Virus record (IMG/VR): IMGVR_UViG_3300029258_003221
Coordinates: 124,001-188,000 of that record
From: a virus
Strand: one strand, 5' to 3'
DNA length: 64,000 bases
Part shown: in pieces, positions 44,772 through 52,750 of the stretch
How the letters are laid out: every line of letters starts with the position of its first letter
How positions within the stretch are numbered: position 1 is the stretch's first letter
Notes under the pieces: generated by a model
What the model was told of the DNA's origin: nothing
The model's input: the letters and a program-made list of their open reading frames with translations, nothing else
The model's database searches: none
Translations under genes and position numbers: made by a program

Positions 44772-45056
44772 TTAGAAAGGAATGTCTCGGGTTTCATTGT
44801 ACCCAATGACATTGTTGCGAACTTTGCGTCGTGCTTTGTTTGCTGCCTTAGCAGCGTCTTCGTGTCCCTGATCTCCGCAACCGTAACCGTGTCGTTCTTG
44901 CACATAAGCGTGAGCGAAAGTAGCTTGAATGGCAATTCCCTCAATTTCATCTGCTAACTTCTGACGGTCAACATTACTCAGATCATTGATAAATGACTGA
45001 AAGTCAACAGGTGCCAGTTCAAACAACATTTTGGTTGCGTTTTCAGACAGTGACAT
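44772..45056 (-). CDS. Unknown protein (94 aa)
   Basis: AAGGACACCTAAT precedes ATG 45056. Helical; QATFAHAYVQERHGYGCGDQGHEDAAKAANKARRKVR matches a pattern common in phage proteins (f--aYv-eR-gyGcGD-GH--A-k-an-aR--vR). Function unknown. Confidence 0.7.
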   Translation of the reverse strand: MSLSENATKMLFELAPVDFQSFINDLSNVDRQKLADEIEGIAIQATFAHAYVQERHGYGCGDQGHEDAAKAANKARRKVRNNVIGYNETRDIPF

Positions 45057-45057
45057 A

Positions 45058-45357
45058 TTAGGTGTCCTTCATTAGTGGGTAGCACTTTTCGTAGTCGAGA
45101 ATGCACACTTCGTGTCCGAATGCTTCGATTTCTGTACCGTCTTCAAAACGAATCAAGTACATATCTTCTTTGCCTTCTTCGTGGTCAGTGGCGTTTTTGA
45201 ATTCCTGTGTCTTTTTGATCACAGTAAAAGCCTTGCCAACATGCTCTGCATATTGATCAAATGGTGACGTGAAAAACTGTCGGAACTGATCATTCTCATA
45301 GTGCAGAGTCGTGATCACTCGATCACGTTTGGCAATTTCCGGGCTATCTGTGAACAT
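45058..45357 (-). CDS. Unknown protein (99 aa), ends MKDT
   Basis: AAAGGACACCTGAAT precedes ATG 45357. Helical centre with EHVGKAFTVIKKTQEFKNAT; RFEDGTEIEAFGHEV near the end. Both gene ends lie on hexamers. Confidence 0.65.
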   Translation of the reverse strand: MFTDSPEIAKRDRVITTLHYENDQFRQFFTSPFDQYAEHVGKAFTVIKKTQEFKNATDHEEGKEDMYLIRFEDGTEIEAFGHEVCILDYEKCYPLMKDT

Positions 45358-45370
45358 ATTCAGGTGTCCT

Positions 45371-45775
45371 TTATTTGGCAACAACTTCGATGCAGCCATC
45401 ATTTTCGATGACTTTATCGAACTGATAACAACGATCTGCTTTCCATGTTCGGATGTGAAGTTTGTCATCTTCATCAACCCAAAGCATTACAGAGTTGTCA
45501 GGACCACGCTGGTCTCTGTCCCCTGTAACTTTGATTTCGACTGGCTTGCCCGGTCGAACCCTGCAACGCTGAATCTTTGCGGCATCATGGTCGAACGGTT
45601 GAAACTCGTCATCGTTCCTACTGGGTGTCTGCAATTGGATTTTGTAATCCTTGCAGAGATCTTCCAGACTTCTTATTTTTTCAACTGCGTCGTTGTATTC
45701 CCTCTGAAGTTGTTCAAGGGTTTTAATGTCGTGAAGCAGGTCGAAGCTATAAGGCAATTCTGTCTGTGTTGTCAT
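45371..45775 (-). CDS. Unknown protein (134 aa)
   Basis: ATG 45775 overlaps the previous stop (ATGA). N-terminal coiled-coil helix (LEQLQREYNDAVEKIRSLEDL) and a C-terminal beta domain (LHIRTWKADRCYQFDKVIEN). Confidence 0.65.
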   Translation of the reverse strand: MTTQTELPYSFDLLHDIKTLEQLQREYNDAVEKIRSLEDLCKDYKIQLQTPSRNDDEFQPFDHDAAKIQRCRVRPGKPVEIKVTGDRDQRGPDNSVMLWVDEDDKLHIRTWKADRCYQFDKVIENDGCIEVVAK

Positions 45776-46161
45776 TTCATAACTCCATCTTCACTAAGCG
45801 CTGCCAAGATTGCGGCCCAGTGTGCAAGGTTATTTTTCTTCAGTTCATCAACACGTTCTGTGAACTTTGGATCATGTCCATCAACTTTGAGGATTGCATG
45901 AGCAAACCAACGCAGTGCTTTAGGATAATCCGGGTGTGAATCTCCATCTTTCACACATTGATCCTGTGTTTTTGCTTCATTGAAGATAGCAGCAGCAATC
46001 AAAGTGGGTTCACCACCCATGTCTGACTGGGATGGAATTCCCCATCCTTCAAACATCCACTCACGAGCATTGTCTACAATGCCTTCGAGAGAGAATCCAT
46101 CAACGTCCAATTTTCCGTCGTTGACAAGATCCAAAAGTTGGTCTGTGGGAGTTGTAATCAT
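45772..46161 (-). CDS. Unknown protein (129 aa)
   Basis: GGAAGATA precedes ATG 46161, overlapping the previous stop. GGEPTLIAAAIFNEAKTQDQ and HPDYPKALRWFAHAILKVDG point to a helical fold. It has no hexamer inside the gene. Confidence 0.65.
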   Translation of the reverse strand: MITTPTDQLLDLVNDGKLDVDGFSLEGIVDNAREWMFEGWGIPSQSDMGGEPTLIAAAIFNEAKTQDQCVKDGDSHPDYPKALRWFAHAILKVDGHDPKFTERVDELKKNNLAHWAAILAALSEDGVMK

Positions 46162-46361
46162 TATCTTCCTTCCCATTGATCTCGATCAGCGAACTGTGAT
46201 TTAGTGGGTGTCTGAATTGTAGCTTTCATGTGCTTCATACGAAGACCCTCCGTGATCTTCGCCAAATTCTCACGGACGGTACACAGCATTCCTCTTTCGA
46301 GCTGAGCCTGTGTTTCAAGTGCCAGAATGTAAAGTTCTCTATCATCCATTGGTTTTGGCAT
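46161..46361 (-). CDS. Helical protein, unknown (66 aa)
   Basis: AGAGGAAGACTTCC precedes ATG 46361. RELYILALETQAQLERGMLC and a basic centre. Hexamer 46207 encodes Q-T-P. Confidence 0.6.
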   Translation of the reverse strand: MPKPMDDRELYILALETQAQLERGMLCTVRENLAKITEGLRMKHMKATIQTPTKSQFADRDQWEGR

Positions 46362-46614
46362 GGAAGTCTTCCTCTGAATATGGAATGTCTTTCAACCGCA
46401 CATAATATCCATGAACGGTCGAAATGATGTCCATGTCTTCCATGACTTCAAGATACTTATTCCATTCATCACCAATGGCATCAAAAAGAGCCTGATGTTC
46501 ACTGTGACCAGCATTAGTGGCACGATCTATGATTTCCTTAGATGATTCACAATACTTGCCGTATGCTTCATCTAAGGTCTCACGTTCTTCTGGCGTTAGA
46601 TCTCTGGTGTTCAT
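46342..46614 (-). CDS. Acidic helical protein, unknown (90 aa)
   Basis: ATG 46614 overlaps the previous stop (ATGA). MNTRDLTPEERETLDEAYGK; ends YSEEDFHAKTNG, overlapping the next gene by 20 bases. Confidence 0.6.
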   Translation of the reverse strand: MNTRDLTPEERETLDEAYGKYCESSKEIIDRATNAGHSEHQALFDAIGDEWNKYLEVMEDMDIISTVHGYYVRLKDIPYSEEDFHAKTNG

Positions 46615-46853
46615 GTTTCGGCATTTTCGGCTGGTTGAATTTCGGATGGCCAAAACTCTGGTTTATCGGGCCAAGTTGTCTTACAAATCTCTGACCAGAC
46701 TCTGAGTATTGCTTGATAAAGCGGTTCTCCGTCCTTCGGCTTGTGCCAGTTGTTGTAGTCAAGCACAAATCTGAATCGATCTTCTTCAAGAAGATAATAG
46801 ACCGATTCAGTTCGTCCGTCGTTGTATTTAATTCGGGTTGTGTGTTGAATCAT
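46611..46853 (-). CDS. Unknown protein (80 aa)
   Basis: ATG 46853 overlaps the previous stop (ATGA). Aromatic-rich with RFRFVLDYNNWHKPKDGEPL and KPEFWPSEIQPAENAET. No family recognised. Confidence 0.6.
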   Translation of the reverse strand: MIQHTTRIKYNDGRTESVYYLLEEDRFRFVLDYNNWHKPKDGEPLYQAILRVWSEICKTTWPDKPEFWPSEIQPAENAET

Positions 46854-47128
46854 GCTTCACTCACAGGTGGGTTCCGTCTTGAGATAAGTCTCATTTCAGA
46901 TATGTGGGTGTCACAAGTGACATCACCCCACCAAACCACATAACAATCGGGATCACCTTCCCGTGGTCCGTCTCCGTCAACAAAGGTCACATCAGGATTG
47001 TAATAATCAACATCGCTTCGTCTTCGGACTTCGCCCAGTGTTCCCAACGGAACTTCCATGTCAGAATTAGGGTCTTCACTGACCAACCTTTGTGTGGCTT
47101 TGACGATATCGCCAATTTGGTATTGCAT
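46850..47128 (-). CDS. Small barrel protein, unknown (92 aa)
   Basis: AGAGGGATAAAT precedes ATG 47128. MQYQIGDIVKATQRLVSEDP ... VPLGTLGEV and YVVWWGDVTCDTHISEMRL fit a KOW/SH3-type fold seen in many phage proteins of the form G-d-x-V-x-v...V-P-x-G-t-x-G-x-V. Hexamer 46907 encodes C-D-T-H. Confidence 0.7.
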   Translation of the reverse strand: MQYQIGDIVKATQRLVSEDPNSDMEVPLGTLGEVRRRSDVDYYNPDVTFVDGDGPREGDPDCYVVWWGDVTCDTHISEMRLISRRNPPVSEA

Positions 47129-47130
47129 AT

Positions 47131-47367
47131 TTATCCCTCTGCTGGAAAACCCTGAGCCAACAAAACTTCAGCTACTTTTTTAGAGATCCTCAAGCCTTTG
47201 GATTCACCATCATGGTAAACGACATTAAGTCGGCAACCATTGAATCCGGGCGGGAGACCCACTGTCACATGCTGCATTTTTGGAAGAATGCGAACGCCAT
47301 CTGTGTGACAGGCATGTTCTGAGCTTGTTGAAGGGAGGTTTTCATTCGGTTCAAACATTTGAAACAT
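47131..47367 (-). CDS. Unknown protein (78 aa)
   Basis: TGGAGAAGTAAAA precedes ATG 47367. LPPGFNGCRLNVVYHDGESKG followed by a helix. No hexamer inside; one lies in the leader at 47391. Confidence 0.65.
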   Translation of the reverse strand: MFQMFEPNENLPSTSSEHACHTDGVRILPKMQHVTVGLPPGFNGCRLNVVYHDGESKGLRISKKVAEVLLAQGFPAEG

Positions 47368-47402
47368 TTTTACTTCTCCAAAGGTAGAAGGGTGTCAAGA
47401 AA

Positions 47403-47942
47403 TTAAATTGCTACTTTGTCCCACCATTGAACATAAGTGCCATCAAGCATAGCGTTCCAGTCACGCCATGCAGCAGGATCAATTCTTTTGGACCATGCCA
47501 TGCTTTCAGGTCCAGTTTTGAGAAAAGCCCGGTACTTGGCGTAATTGTACTTCTCCTGTGCCAATTCCTCAACAGTTTTGTTGAGTGCTTTTTTGGCACC
47601 CTGTACTGAGATTGTGCAGGCCCGACTTTTCCAATTTGGATCAGCAAGATTGGTTTTAGATAATTCGATTTCTCGTTCAGCACGTTCAACAAAGTAATGC
47701 CAGACCTTTGCTTTATCGGCAGCTTGCTTATCTGCTTCGGCAATTGCTTCACGAACTGTTCGGAATGCACCGATTGTTGACATTCCTTCACGGAGGACAC
47801 AACGCTGATCTTCAGTCAGATGCCAGAGTTTACGTTTGTCAGATAGTTTCGGTGTAATGATCGTGAAGTTTTCACATTCACTACGTCGAATGACGATCTC
47901 ACAATTCTTTGTTTTCTCTTTCGCAGGCTGACTGAATTTCAT
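47403..47942 (-). CDS. Helical protein, unknown (179 aa)
   Basis: TGGAGAACTTTTGAC precedes ATG 47942. Charged helices (FRTVREAIAEADKQAADKAK, YFVERAEREIELSKTNLA) and an aromatic C-terminus (YVQWWDKVAI). The leader contains the RNA element 47977-48054. Confidence 0.7.
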   Translation of the reverse strand: MKFSQPAKEKTKNCEIVIRRSECENFTIITPKLSDKRKLWHLTEDQRCVLREGMSTIGAFRTVREAIAEADKQAADKAKVWHYFVERAEREIELSKTNLADPNWKSRACTISVQGAKKALNKTVEELAQEKYNYAKYRAFLKTGPESMAWSKRIDPAAWRDWNAMLDGTYVQWWDKVAI

Positions 47943-47976
47943 GTCAAAAGTTCTCCATTTGTTGCCAAGGGACCGG

Positions 47977-48054
47977 GTGCGAGCCGGACTGACTTCCCTA
48001 CTCCCCCCCTGTCTGGGGGAGAGTCATCCCTACCATAGTCAGCAATGGTCGCAC
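47977..48054 (-). ncRNA. Structured leader RNA, nested helices
   Basis: GTGCGA/TCGCAC (47977-47982 and 48049-48054), CTGACT/AGTCAG (47989-47994 and 48037-48042) and CTCCCCC/GGGGGAG (48001-48007 and 48015-48021) stack as three nested helices around a 7-base loop. It fills the gap between the 48067 and 47403 genes. Confidence 0.5.
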
Positions 48055-48066
48055 TAAGGAAGCGGT

Positions 48067-48279
48067 CTATGCCTCATTCTCAGTGCTTAGGGTTTGTATC
48101 TTTTTCTGAATAGCTTCAACCACCTGATCCATTGTTGGTGGAAGTGAGTCTTTGTGTTTTGTTGTTATGAAGGTGTCCACAGATGCAACCCATGTCTTCA
48201 CAGTCCAACCTCCGGTTTGACCATCAGCTCGAAAGTGAACATCACCCACATTATCTCGTATCCAATCAGAGTGTTTCAT
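48067..48279 (-). CDS. Unknown protein (70 aa)
   Basis: AGAGGCAAAGTG precedes ATG 48279, overlapping the previous stop (TGATG). DVHFRADGQTGGWTVKTWVAS then a helix VVEAIQKKIQTLSTENEA. Hexamer 48172 encodes V-D-T-F. Confidence 0.65.
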   Translation of the reverse strand: MKHSDWIRDNVGDVHFRADGQTGGWTVKTWVASVDTFITTKHKDSLPPTMDQVVEAIQKKIQTLSTENEA

Positions 48280-48626
48280 CACTTTGCCTCTGGTTTCAAA
48301 ATCACTTCAAAGTGCTTCAGAACATCTTTCACCTTTTCAGGTGTCAAACCTGTCTTCTCAGCGACTTTGTTGATTCTTTTGTCATGAATTTCATTTAGGC
48401 TATTCATGTAGCCTTCATCAATGATGGTTTCAACATCAATGTCTTCTCCACCATATTCAGTTGGATGGTGAACAGAAGATGAATTCATCCACTGTTGAAC
48501 TCCAGCATCACAAAGTGTTTTACCCATATTCAGACAACCCTCACGAGTGCAAGGGAATACCAGCTCAGGTTCACCACAATGGATTTTACCATCTTCAACG
48601 TCAAGGTAAGAAAACATATCACTCAT
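48279..48626 (-). CDS. Unknown protein (115 aa)
   Basis: TTAGGATAGTGAT precedes ATG 48626. Beta N-terminal part with Cys pair (CTREGCLNMGKTLCDAG); the C-terminal KVAEKTGLTPEKVKDVLKHFE resembles the HU-type helix pattern (l-e-tgl-k--v--vl--l) and may bind DNA. Hexamer 48340 encodes L-T-P. Confidence 0.65.
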   Translation of the reverse strand: MSDMFSYLDVEDGKIHCGEPELVFPCTREGCLNMGKTLCDAGVQQWMNSSSVHHPTEYGGEDIDVETIIDEGYMNSLNEIHDKRINKVAEKTGLTPEKVKDVLKHFEVILKPEAK

Positions 48627-48635
48627 ATCACTATC

Positions 48636-49193
48636 CTAATCCCGTGTTTGTTCTGAGACATATACGTGGGCACGTCGCCCAACGATGATGCGTTCGTTCT
48701 TTCCCGGAAATCTCAACGGAGGATGTGTTTCGTGAAAGATGAACTGCTTGTCATGATCTATCAGGTGTCCTTGAGGAAGTTCAGGGAACTTCGGTCCACG
48801 ACCTTTAACAAGGGCAATGTCCCCCTGTCGCTGAACGATGTTGTTTGCTCGACCATTCCAAATCCATTGAAGAGCCGAAAACACTTGTCTACAATCAGAG
48901 GGAACACAATGTGAAAAGTAAGTCCCTGCCTCGTTTCTCCCAACGAGAAATACAGACTGTGAATGGTGAGGGCCGAACTTATAACTTCTGGCATAAATCC
49001 TCTTGCGATGAACGGCAATGAGACCTAACCCTGCGCCGCCCATATCACAAAATGGTGCCGACTCCGCTTTCTTGGGGGCAACAAAGTCAAGAGCCTTGGT
49101 TGTGTGATAATCACCCTTTGCACTTCCATGTTCATCATAGAATTGTTCTGCAAGACGAGCCAGCTTTAGTGTCCGTTGAACAGCAGTTGCCAT
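48636..49193 (-). CDS. Protein related to the C-terminal half of the 58980 gene (185 aa)
   Basis: TAAGGAAATATC precedes ATG 49193. SVFLVGRNEAGTYFSHCVPS ... IVQRQGDIALVKGRG shares the order v-L-x-G-x-x-E-x-G-T-Y-F...P...v-x-R-Q-G-(D/E) with the longer 58980 protein. The family occurs in plasmids and phages of planctomycete-like genomes. No activity known. Confidence 0.7.
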   Translation of the reverse strand: MATAVQRTLKLARLAEQFYDEHGSAKGDYHTTKALDFVAPKKAESAPFCDMGGAGLGLIAVHRKRIYARSYKFGPHHSQSVFLVGRNEAGTYFSHCVPSDCRQVFSALQWIWNGRANNIVQRQGDIALVKGRGPKFPELPQGHLIDHDKQFIFHETHPPLRFPGKNERIIVGRRAHVYVSEQTRD

Positions 49194-49243
49194 GATATTT
49201 CCTTAGACAAAAATTTTGATTAGTCACTGAATGATGATTTCCA

Positions 49244-49480
49244 TCATTCTCTTGACAAAATGAGATCCGTTCCATCATCCACCAATACGGTGTCTTTGCC
49301 ATACTTAGCTTGGAGTCGTTCTTTAACTTCATCAAAGTCTAAGTGAACACACATCTCTGCGGTAAATCCACCAGTGTAGCCAGTAACGAACTGGTATTTC
49401 CCATTGTTTCTGTAGTCAGGAGTAATCCGGGTCAATTCGCCGCCGAATAGACGGTCCATCGTGAGTTGTCTTTCACTCAT
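49244..49480 (-). CDS. Unknown protein (78 aa)
   Basis: TTGGAGAGTGAT precedes ATG 49480. ITPDYRNNGKYQFVTGYTGG and AKYGKDTVLVDDGTDL; small alpha/beta. A GAATGATG/CATCATTC hairpin (49229-49249) covers its stop codon. Confidence 0.65.
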   Translation of the reverse strand: MSERQLTMDRLFGGELTRITPDYRNNGKYQFVTGYTGGFTAEMCVHLDFDEVKERLQAKYGKDTVLVDDGTDLILSRE

Positions 49481-49481
49481 A

Positions 49482-50069
49482 TCACTCTCCAAGAATGAGC
49501 ATTTTGTTGTCGATAGGAATAAATCCGGGAATACCAACATCTTCAGCAACCCACCTGTAAATGGGTTCTGCCAGATTTCCCAGATGGTGAAGAGGCTGAC
49601 TGGCAATCCAGCCAACACGTTGAGCACACAGGGTGTCATCATCTGTTTCAAACACAGACTGACAGTATGCTTTAACTGGCCCTTCAGGCAGCTTGTATTG
49701 ATTTTGTTCCGGTGCGTGTGGTGGTGGAGGGAGCATGAATACTTCTTTCAGCCTATTACTTCCAAAGTCGTAGTTGGTATTGTTGGCTGTGTCCACAAAG
49801 ATGTAGGGTTCAACATCCTCAAAGACCCATCGTGTAGGATCAACAAGGGTGTCCCCATCGATGATCCAACCATGATGATGAAACTCAAACCTGCCAAATC
49901 GGGAAGTTGGAGCAATCGGCCCACAATACTGACCATAGACTGCCTTGCCGGGAATCAACTTGTGTTTGACCAGTTGACAGGCAATGCCGTAGCAATTGCC
50001 TGCCCACTCATCTAATGGCCAGCCGATAAACTCAGCAGCTTTAGCTGGATTCAATGGGTGCTTTGACAT
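49482..50069 (-). CDS. Papain-like or NlpC/P60-like candidate (195 aa)
   Basis: ATG 50069 lies inside the upstream stop region. Residues about 24-31 read A-G-N-C-Y-G-I-A with the Cys at the start of a helix, followed by G-K-A-V-Y-G-Q-Y; then F-H-H-H-G-W-I-I-D-G near residue 65 and L-V-D-P-T-R-W-V-F-E near 75-85. A Cys-His-Asp order in this spacing is typical of papain-fold peptidases and amidases and of transglutaminase-like proteins. Active or substrate-binding role is inferred only. Hexamers at 49632 and 49848. Confidence 0.6.
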   Translation of the reverse strand: MSKHPLNPAKAAEFIGWPLDEWAGNCYGIACQLVKHKLIPGKAVYGQYCGPIAPTSRFGRFEFHHHGWIIDGDTLVDPTRWVFEDVEPYIFVDTANNTNYDFGSNRLKEVFMLPPPPHAPEQNQYKLPEGPVKAYCQSVFETDDDTLCAQRVGWIASQPLHHLGNLAEPIYRWVAEDVGIPGFIPIDNKMLILGE

Positions 50070-50072
50070 AAC

Positions 50073-50255
50073 TCAGATTCCATCTTCTTTTAGAGTTTCG
50101 TAATCTTTTCGCAAATTTTCTGCGTCTGTTTCAAAACCGTTTTTCAACGATGGAACTTTGAACTTGCGTCTTTGTTTTGGAGGAAACAACGTAAATGTTG
50201 CCATGCCCTCCATAATCGAAGCCATGCCTTTGAGGATGAACCGAAACCAATTCAT
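50073..50255 (-). CDS. Small basic protein, unknown (60 aa)
   Basis: ATG 50255 overlaps the previous stop (ATGA). MNWFRFILKGMASIMEGMAT may be an amphipathic or membrane-associated helix, followed by a basic and then acidic helix. Confidence 0.6.
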   Translation of the reverse strand: MNWFRFILKGMASIMEGMATFTLFPPKQRRKFKVPSLKNGFETDAENLRKDYETLKEDGI

Positions 50256-50839
50256 GCAATTGCCTTGCCGTCATGAAGTTGTTGAACATGAGCAGCAAAT
50301 CGGAACTGATAATCATCAACCTGAATCAGAACCAGATCAGCCGGGTTTTCAGCACTGTCGGCACAATACTTTTCACCCAAACAAAGTTCAGCATACTTTT
50401 CAGCAACTTGTTCGTCGTTCAACTTAGTGATATTGGGAATGAAAGAATCCAATTTTCCACAACGAACAACCTCAAGAGTGTTCTGTGGATCGTTGACAAG
50501 AACATCTCGCCAAAACTCAACCAACTCTGTTTTTGCCTGAGTAAGTGTGAGGATCTTGGTGTTTTTGAAGGATCGTCTTTCCTGAGCTTTCAGGAATTCA
50601 TCCCAATTGTCGTAGTCTTCCAGTTCGATCTGGAAGGGGCCATCCCAGTCACGTATCCACTGAGGGGTGCAACCTTCGTTACGAAGAGCATTACGCCGCT
50701 CATGTTCTTCGTGAAAATCGAAGTCGATAACATTGACTGGCACAGACCAGATCAGGCATCTGTCGCCACCGGGGGAGACAATAGCCTTGTTTTCGGTCTC
50801 CCATGCTTGGGGAATGAATCGAAGTCGGATGGTGTTCAT
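50252..50839 (-). CDS. Unknown protein (195 aa), C-terminus KAIA
   Basis: AAAGGATAAATTAAC precedes ATG 50839. Beta N-terminal part with SPGGDRCLIWSVPVNVIDFD, acidic W-rich middle (WIRDWDGPFQIELEDYDNWD), helical end. No family recognised. Confidence 0.65.
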   Translation of the reverse strand: MNTIRLRFIPQAWETENKAIVSPGGDRCLIWSVPVNVIDFDFHEEHERRNALRNEGCTPQWIRDWDGPFQIELEDYDNWDEFLKAQERRSFKNTKILTLTQAKTELVEFWRDVLVNDPQNTLEVVRCGKLDSFIPNITKLNDEQVAEKYAELCLGEKYCADSAENPADLVLIQVDDYQFRFAAHVQQLHDGKAIA

Positions 50840-50891
50840 GTTAATTTATCCTTTTGATAAAAGTGATTCGATGTTTGTTAGATGGGTGTCA

Positions 50892-51164
50892 TCAATAGTC
50901 GCTGGGCATCAAAATCGTAGTCACGCTTCGATCCCATTCTGTGATGATCCATAGAGTGCCACCACTGGTATCAAAAGATGACATGACACGTGACCCATTT
51001 TCAAGAGCAGCATCGTTTAGCTTGATATCGCCTGTACTTTGATTGCCCCAATCACCAGCAAAATGACGATTGAGAAGTTCCCTTCCATCAATGCTGTGTT
51101 CTTCCATGAAGTCAACAGCATTGGATGTTGCCACAGTTTGTTCGGATGTGAATTTTGGAATCAT
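50892..51164 (-). CDS. Conserved plasmid/phage protein (90 aa)
   Basis: GGAAAAAGCAGC precedes ATG 51164. LLNRHFAGDWGNQSTGD ... ALENGSRVMSSFDTSGG ... LWIITEWDRSVTTILMPSDY matches a well-spread family of small plasmid and phage proteins (h-sGDWG-----D---N--al--G-R--S-------WiITE-DRs-TTiLlP-dY) without known function. TGA lies next to TGACACCC. Confidence 0.8.
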   Translation of the reverse strand: MIPKFTSEQTVATSNAVDFMEEHSIDGRELLNRHFAGDWGNQSTGDIKLNDAALENGSRVMSSFDTSGGTLWIITEWDRSVTTILMPSDY

Positions 51165-51220
51165 GCTGCTTTTTCCGCTGCTTTAGTTCTTTCAAGTCGG
51201 TGAAAAACTTTGATGTGCAT
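51161..51220 (-). CDS. Tiny basic peptide (19 aa), C-terminus EKAA
   Basis: MHIKVFHRLERTKAAEKAA starts at ATG 51220 after GGTGAACTAAA and its TGA overlaps the next ATG (ATGA), the same junction style as full genes in this stretch. Could be a real micro-protein or a coupling leader. Confidence 0.35.
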   Translation of the reverse strand: MHIKVFHRLERTKAAEKAA

Positions 51221-51221
51221 T

Positions 51222-51479
51222 TTAGTTCACCAAAATAGCGTTACAGAAATTGAGAGCAACTCGTTGTTGGGTGTCCGTTTCCGGTGCATGGTAGTCAACA
51301 ACAAGAAATTCATCCTTGCCATCAAACTCTGGTCCTTTGACCTTGCAGACCTTTGGTGCAATGCTGGTGACTTTACCAACCATACCGGGCTGGAACACGA
51401 TTTTGGGAGTGATCCCATAACCGCTGTAATATCCTTCCACGGGCAGCTTGCATGTCACTTTGTCACCAACACCAATCAT
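51222..51479 (-). CDS. Small barrel protein of a widespread phage type (85 aa)
   Basis: AAAGGCAGAATA precedes ATG 51479. MIGVGDKVTCKLPVEGYYSG ... FQPGMVGKVTSIAPKV ... DEFLVVDYHAPETDTQQRVAL fits a KOW/SH3-like family common in plasmids and phages (F-PGm-G-V---aP-V---------vVDf-----g--qRv-l). Hexamer 51270 encodes T-D-T-Q. Confidence 0.75.
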   Translation of the reverse strand: MIGVGDKVTCKLPVEGYYSGYGITPKIVFQPGMVGKVTSIAPKVCKVKGPEFDGKDEFLVVDYHAPETDTQQRVALNFCNAILVN

Positions 51480-51982
51480 TATTCTGCCTTTATCAAAGTT
51501 TTGATGTCATCGGGAACGTGCTGGATTTCTTCATCAATCCAAACAGACAATGACCATTCAGGCATTGTCGCTTTCACGTATTCTTCATAGGTGTCGTAAC
51601 TGTTCGTTTTAGGCTTTGTTTCACCAACACCATCATCGATGATTCTGGCATCAAAATGAACAGCCAGTGGTTCCCTTAGCTCACGTTCAACCCACCATAG
51701 AAAATTCCAGTTGTGACCATGCTGGAATTCAATACAGGGCATCTCTGTGTAATCCTCAGCTTCCTGATATTCTTCATCAGGATTGAATGTCTTGCCTGTC
51801 CAGAACTGGAGAGCGATATGCTGTTCCAGCTTGTGTCGGAGGGTCCAGATTGTATAGGTTGGTTTCTCGTGACGAACCAACATGAATTGAGGGAACTTCT
51901 TACGAACGATGCCCTCGATGAATGAGTGAATTTCATCATCAGAGGGCATCGTTTTTGGAATCACAGCAGCAAGATTTGCCAT
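51479..51982 (-). CDS. Unknown protein (167 aa)
   Basis: ATG 51982 lies directly at the upstream stop; ribosome site weak. W-T-L-R-H-K-L-E-Q-H-I-A-L-Q-F-W-T and FLWWVERELREPLAVHFDARI make a tryptophan-rich alpha/beta protein. Hexamer 51590 encodes Y-D-T-Y. Confidence 0.65.
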   Translation of the reverse strand: MANLAAVIPKTMPSDDEIHSFIEGIVRKKFPQFMLVRHEKPTYTIWTLRHKLEQHIALQFWTGKTFNPDEEYQEAEDYTEMPCIEFQHGHNWNFLWWVERELREPLAVHFDARIIDDGVGETKPKTNSYDTYEEYVKATMPEWSLSVWIDEEIQHVPDDIKTLIKAE

Positions 51983-52750
51983 TTAGATATTCAGATCGAA
52001 GCCTGAAAACTCCTCAGAGTAAACTTCGTTTCCGTCCTTTCCTTCTTTTTCCTGTTCGGCGAGATACTGATCTCGTGCCCAGATGACGAACCAACTCTGA
52101 GCAATATCGGTCAGTCTCATCTCAAAGTAGTTCTCACCGTCGATGACAAAACTCACCAGTCGCTTTTTGACCTTAGCAATTCGTTCATCATCAACGAACT
52201 CATTACCTTTCATCTGGGTGTCAACAACTTGTTCCAAGGTGTTCTTGACGGCTTCTCGGAACTCTTCGTTATCGCCGTAATCACGGTCGTGACAAGCATT
52301 GTGAACAACCTGACCTGCCAATGGCAAAGAATCCAACAGGTCACCATAACCATCGTCACCTTTGTCCTCGACCACATTAAACAGAGGCTTGTACAAAGCT
52401 CGTTTGTAATGCTCCCATGTCTTAGCGAAGCGAAGTGCTTCATCAAAGGTGTAGGGGCATTCTTCGTAGCGATAGCCGCCTCTGGAATCCCAGACCTGAA
52501 CCTTGCCAGCAGCACTCTGCACTCGGAAAAACTCTGAGATAGCATCCTTTGCTGCATCCTGTCGGGTGATTCGTTCGACAACGAGCGGTCGGAAATACTT
52601 CTCAAGGATTTCCCAAAACCGATCACCATCCAACACAGGCAGTTCTTCCATGTAGTGGCGAAAGGCTTTACCAAACTTGGCACCGACACGGTTGTATTCC
52701 AGTGCCAGTTCCTGTGCATCGATTGTTTCCATATCAAACAGTTTGGTCAT
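51983..52750 (-). CDS. Helical protein, unknown (255 aa)
   Basis: AGAGGAAAACA precedes ATG 52750. ELPVLDGDRFWEILEKYFRP, WDSRGGYRYEECPYTFDEALRFAKTW and a long helical end. Reads like plasmid proteins of a shared but unnamed family. Hexamer 52217 encodes V-D-T-Q. Confidence 0.65.
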   Translation of the reverse strand: MTKLFDMETIDAQELALEYNRVGAKFGKAFRHYMEELPVLDGDRFWEILEKYFRPLVVERITRQDAAKDAISEFFRVQSAAGKVQVWDSRGGYRYEECPYTFDEALRFAKTWEHYKRALYKPLFNVVEDKGDDGYGDLLDSLPLAGQVVHNACHDRDYGDNEEFREAVKNTLEQVVDTQMKGNEFVDDERIAKVKKRLVSFVIDGENYFEMRLTDIAQSWFVIWARDQYLAEQEKEGKDGNEVYSEEFSGFDLNI

